Of a stretch of DNA of 64,000 bases, positions 61,224 through 64,000 are shown piece by piece. Location: positions 1-64,000 of the forward strand of contig NZ_JMCL01000013.1 of NCBI RefSeq assembly GCF_000690905.1. The letters are read 5' to 3'. Position 1 is the first letter of the stretch. Each line of letters opens with the position of its first letter. The DNA comes from Pseudomonas sp. Ant30-3 (lineage in GTDB: Bacteria; Pseudomonadota; Gammaproteobacteria; Pseudomonadales; Pseudomonadaceae). Under the pieces are notes generated by a model. It did not search any database, was not told where the DNA came from, and saw nothing but the letters and a program-made list of their open reading frames with translations. Position numbers and translations under genes: made by a program.

Positions 61224-61298
61224 CATCGCGAGCAGGCTCGCTCCCACCGGTTTTGTGTACGCCGCAAATCCCCTGTGGGAGCGAGCCTGCTCGCGATG
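61224..61298. repeat. REP pair, type GTGGGAGCGAGCCTGCTCGCGATG
   Basis: CATCGCGAGCAGGCTCGCTC and its inverted copy GTGGGAGCGAGCCTGCTCGC, about 27 bases apart. Confidence 0.9.
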
Positions 61299-61337
61299 AA
61301 CGATCACGCGGTACAACGCTAGACACTCAATAGTGGC

Positions 61338-61366
61338 CTTTCATCCAATTGTCATATTTCAGCCAT
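61338..61366 (+). promoter_or_regulatory. PHO box upstream of pstS
   Basis: CTTTCAT-CCAA-TTGTCAT (61338-61355) fits the PhoB site CTGTCATnnnnCTGTCAT, and a third half-site CAGCCAT follows in phase (61360-61366). It ends 66 bases before the pstS start. Confidence 0.85.
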
Positions 61367-61432
61367 AGAGTGTTCACACGGCCTGCTGATACTTGGCCCC
61401 GACTTAAACACCCTATCTGCTAGGAGTAAGGC

Positions 61433-62431
61433 ATGAAACTGAAGCGTTTGATGGCGGCAATGACTTTCGTCGCTGCTGGCGTTGCGACTGCCAACGCGGT
61501 TGCCGCTGTTGACCCTGCTATTCCGGGCTACACCAAGACCACTGGTGTGTCGGGCAACCTGTCCAGCGTCGGTTCCGATACCCTGGCCAACCTCATGACC
61601 CTCTGGGCCGAGAACTACAAAAAAGAATACCCGAACGTAAACATCCAGATTCAGGCCGCCGGTTCGTCCACCGCGCCACCTGCGTTGACTGAAGGCACCG
61701 CTAACCTGGGCCCGATGAGCCGCAAGATGAAGGACAACGAGCTGCAAGCCTTCGAAACCAAATACGGCTACAAGCCAACCGCTATCCCGGTGGCCGTGGA
61801 CGCCCTGGCGGTATTCGTACACAAGGACAACCCGATCAAGGGTCTGAGCATGGAACAAGTCGATGCGATTTTCTCTTCGACGCGTCTGTGCGGCGGTAAA
61901 GCCGACGTAAAAACCTGGGGTGATCTGGGTGTGACTGGCGATCTGGCGAACAAGCCGGTGCAACTGTTCGGTCGTAACTCGGTATCCGGCACTTACGGCT
62001 ATTTCAAAGAAGAAGCCCTGTGCAAAGGCGACTTCAAGGCCAACGTGAACGAACAACCAGGTTCTGCTTCGGTTGTGCAATCGATCAGCTCTTCGCTGAA
62101 CGGCGTAGGCTACTCGGGCATCGGTTACAAGACCGCCAGCGTGAAGACAGTGGCTCTGGCCAAGAAAGGCAGCACTGAGTACATCGAAGACACCGAAGAA
62201 AACGCCCTGAACGGCAAGTACCCGCTGTCGCGTTTCCTCTACGTTTACGTCAACAAGGCTCCGAACAAGCCTCTGGCTCCGCTGGAAGCTGAGTTCATCA
62301 AGCTGGTTCTGTCCAAGCAAGGTCAGGAAGTTGTAGTGAAAGACGGCTACATCCCGCTGCCAGCCAAAGTCGCTGCCAAAGCACTGGCTGACCTGGGCCT
62401 GCAGGAAGGCGGCAGCGTAGTAAAGAAGTAA
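61433..62431 (+). CDS. pstS: Phosphate ABC transporter substrate-binding protein
   Basis: The product has 332 residues. A signal peptide ([20 protein letters not shown]) precedes the mature protein. The phosphate-binding pattern [40 protein letters not shown] then GPMSRKMK, and [20 protein letters not shown] then CKGDF mark it as the standard PstS of the pst operon. Expression by PhoB under phosphate starvation is expected from the PHO box. It is followed by a terminator and a REP pair before pstC, which has its own PHO box. Confidence 0.95.
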   Translation: MKLKRLMAAMTFVAAGVATANAVAAVDPAIPGYTKTTGVSGNLSSVGSDTLANLMTLWAENYKKEYPNVNIQIQAAGSSTAPPALTEGTANLGPMSRKMKDNELQAFETKYGYKPTAIPVAVDALAVFVHKDNPIKGLSMEQVDAIFSSTRLCGGKADVKTWGDLGVTGDLANKPVQLFGRNSVSGTYGYFKEEALCKGDFKANVNEQPGSASVVQSISSSLNGVGYSGIGYKTASVKTVALAKKGSTEYIEDTEENALNGKYPLSRFLYVYVNKAPNKPLAPLEAEFIKLVLSKQGQEVVVKDGYIPLPAKVAAKALADLGLQEGGSVVKK

Positions 62432-62440
62432 AAACCTAGG

Positions 62441-62463
62441 TCCGGGTTAACCCCCGGATTTTT
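62441..62463 (+). terminator. Terminator after pstS
   Basis: TCCGGG / CCCGGA stem with a short loop followed by five T. It probably stops most pstS transcripts, raising PstS relative to the permease. Confidence 0.65.
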
Positions 62464-62549
62464 GTAGGAGCCGGCTTGCTGGCGATGGCCTCACCCCGGT
62501 GAGACCGTCCGACCAAGTCGACAGAATCGCCAGCGAGCCGTCTCCTACA
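62463..62549. repeat. REP pair, type GTAGGAGCCGGCTTGCTGGCGA
   Basis: TGTAGGAGCCGGCTTGCTGG and the inverted copy ATCGCCAGCGAGCCGTCTCC between pstS and pstC. Confidence 0.88.
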
Positions 62550-62608
62550 ACCCGAATTCTCAATCCGCTGCCTGTCCATACACGCGGCGGATTTGTCGCG
62601 TCACTGCA

Positions 62609-62626
62609 CTGTCATCTTTCTGTCAT
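62609..62626 (+). promoter_or_regulatory. PHO box upstream of pstC
   Basis: CTGTCATCTTTCTGTCAT is an exact match to the PhoB consensus CTGTCATnnnnCTGTCAT, 22 bases before the pstC start. Confidence 0.92.
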
Positions 62627-62648
62627 ACAGGATCGCTAGGGTGTGCGC

Positions 62649-64000
62649 ATGAATGATCTGGCCAATGCTCCCATGACTACAAATCCCCCCAAGCGAATTG
62701 ATTTCAATACGCCTGAGTTGCAACGCAAGCGCCGTATTCGCGCGCTCAAGGATCGCTTCACGCGCTGGTACGTCCTGATTGGCGGCCTCGCGGTGCTGGC
62801 AGCGATCACCCTGATCTTCTTCTTCCTCGCTTACGTGGTTGCGCCGCTGTTCAAAGGTGCCGACCTGGAAGTGCAGGACGCGATTACGCCGGCCTGGATG
62901 CAGGATGCTGGCAAGCCGCTGATGATTTCCCTGGAAGAACAGAATCAGGTTGCCATGCGCGTGTCCGACAAGGGCCAGGCATTGTTCTTTGCTATCGACA
63001 GCGGCGCCGAACTCAAGCGCGTCGACCTGCCGGTGCCAGCCGGGGCCAGCGTTACCGCCATCGGCAAAGACCAGCCCGGCCAACCGCTGGTAGCGGTGGG
63101 TTTTTCCAACGGTCAGGCGCTGGTGTTCCGTCACACCTATAAAGTCTCCTACCCCGACGGCAAGAAAACCATTTCACCGGCGATCGAATACCCTTACGGC
63201 GAGGCGCCGATTGCGCTGAACGAGGCGGGTGGTGCGCTGGAGCACGTCAGCCTCAACGCTACCGATTCGACCCTGATGCTGGTCGGTTCCACCGGTTCGC
63301 AACTTAATGTTCTATCGCTCACCAGCGAAGAGAACATGATGACGGGCGAAGTGACCAACGAGCAGCAGCGCATTGATTTGCCGCAGATGACCGAGCCGGT
63401 GAAGAACATCTTCGTCGACCCGCGCCAACAGTGGCTGTACGTGATCAACGGTCGTGCTCAAGCCGACGTGTTCAGCCTGCGCGACAAGAGTCTCAACGGT
63501 CGCTACAAACTGCTCGAGAACGGCGATGACCAGATCACTGCCAGTGCTCAGCTGGTAGGCGGCATCTCGTTGATTCTCGGTGACTCCAAGGGCGGTCTGG
63601 CCCAATGGTTCATGGCGCGTGACGCGGATGGCGAATCGCGCTTGAAGCAGATCCGCACCTTCCAGATGGGCACCACACCGATCGTTGAAATCACTGCCGA
63701 AGAACGCCGCAAAGGTTTCGTCGCGCTGGACGCGTCCGGCAAGCTCGGCGTGTTCCACAGCACCGCTCACCGCACCCTGCTGGTGGATCAAGTGGTCGAT
63801 GGCCAGGGCCTGTTTGGTCTGTCGCCACGGGCCAACCGGATCATCGTGGAGCAGGGCGGCAAGCTGCAACCGTTGCTGCTGGAGAACCCGCACCCGGAAG
63901 TTTCCTGGAGCGCGCTGTGGAGCAAGGTCTGGTACGAAAACTACGACGAGCCTAAATACGTCTGGCAATCGACCGCCGCCAACACCGATTTCGAACCCAA
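62649..64000 (+). CDS. pstC: Phosphate ABC transporter permease PstC (3' end outside the window)
   Basis: The first ~450 residues are visible; the frame is still open at the window end. A membrane helix (~40-66, WYVLIGGLAVLAAITLIFFF) is followed by a long periplasmic domain, the feature of the large pseudomonad PstC, much longer than E. coli PstC. The permease core with the remaining helices lies beyond the window. The ATG at 62649 is 22 bases after a perfect PHO box, so pstC (and probably pstA, pstB, phoU after it) has its own Pho promoter. Confidence 0.9.
   Translation, partial: MNDLANAPMTTNPPKRIDFNTPELQRKRRIRALKDRFTRWYVLIGGLAVLAAITLIFFFLAYVVAPLFKGADLEVQDAITPAWMQDAGKPLMISLEEQNQVAMRVSDKGQALFFAIDSGAELKRVDLPVPAGASVTAIGKDQPGQPLVAVGFSNGQALVFRHTYKVSYPDGKKTISPAIEYPYGEAPIALNEAGGALEHVSLNATDSTLMLVGSTGSQLNVLSLTSEENMMTGEVTNEQQRIDLPQMTEPVKNIFVDPRQQWLYVINGRAQADVFSLRDKSLNGRYKLLENGDDQITASAQLVGGISLILGDSKGGLAQWFMARDADGESRLKQIRTFQMGTTPIVEITAEERRKGFVALDASGKLGVFHSTAHRTLLVDQVVDGQGLFGLSPRANRIIVEQGGKLQPLLLENPHPEVSWSALWSKVWYENYDEPKYVWQSTAANTDFEP

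Overview
The window is a 64 kb stretch of ordinary, GC-rich chromosome from a Pseudomonas, most likely of the P. fluorescens group. The evidence is the gene content and order (uvrD, a PAS-GGDEF-EAL protein, a HexR-like regulator, the pycR/pycA/pycB pyruvate carboxylase cluster, aspA with its LysR regulator, purEK, and pstS-pstC with the long pseudomonad PstC). The many paired REP elements of the GTAGGAGCCGGCTTGCTGGCGA and GTGGGAGCGAGCCTGCTCGCGA types, typical of fluorescent pseudomonads, point the same way. No rRNA, tRNA, CRISPR array, prophage or insertion sequence was seen.

Layout. 1-7.5 kb: end of a DUF3142 gene with a helical-repeat partner, an Lrp-type regulator, a stand-alone dihydrolipoamide dehydrogenase, and the membrane-lipid enzymes cyclopropane fatty acid synthase and cardiolipin synthase. 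7.6-13.3 kb: a zinc-limitation module, in which zinc-independent FolE2 and a COG0523 GTPase diverge around a sequence matching a Zur box, followed by a second COG0523 GTPase beside a small Cys-containing secreted protein, then pdxY. 13.4-23.2 kb: a hotdog thioesterase, a CPA2 antiporter, a SMI1/KNR4-like protein, a Tim44-domain protein, UvrD and a large c-di-GMP protein. 23.2-29.6 kb: an AT-rich orphan gene, a HexR-like RpiR regulator with a HexR-type operator in front, pycR, and the two-subunit pyruvate carboxylase with a strong terminator.

29.6-45.2 kb is the most accessory-looking part: two tandem paralogous autotransporters, a HipA-type kinase followed (in reversed order) by its HipB-like partner, two GNAT acetyltransferases, a PaiB-like flavin-binding protein divergent from a MocR regulator, and a 1564-residue toxin-like protein. 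The MocR coding sequence contains an unusual cluster of DnaA-box-like 9-mers. 45.3-48.8 kb is a polyamine module (orphan PotF/SpuD-type binding protein, acetylpolyamine-amidohydrolase-like deacetylase, AraC regulator). 48.8-49.6 kb is a small AT-rich islet with an orphan GTG-start gene, a cryptic lipoprotein-like reading frame and a nearly perfect 53-bp palindrome. 49.6-64 kb returns to core metabolism: asparaginase, Ala/Gly symporter, aspartase and its LysR regulator, purEK behind a terminator-like leader hairpin, small membrane and secreted proteins, a hexose-phosphate mutarotase, a second thioesterase, an MFS transporter, and pstS/pstC, each preceded by a clear PHO box.

How it fits together: pyruvate carboxylase, aspartase, asparaginase and the HexR-like regulator all feed or tune the C4/oxaloacetate node; the Zur- and Pho-controlled loci are starvation responses. 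Function assignments rest on recognised motifs and remembered family context; no database search was run.
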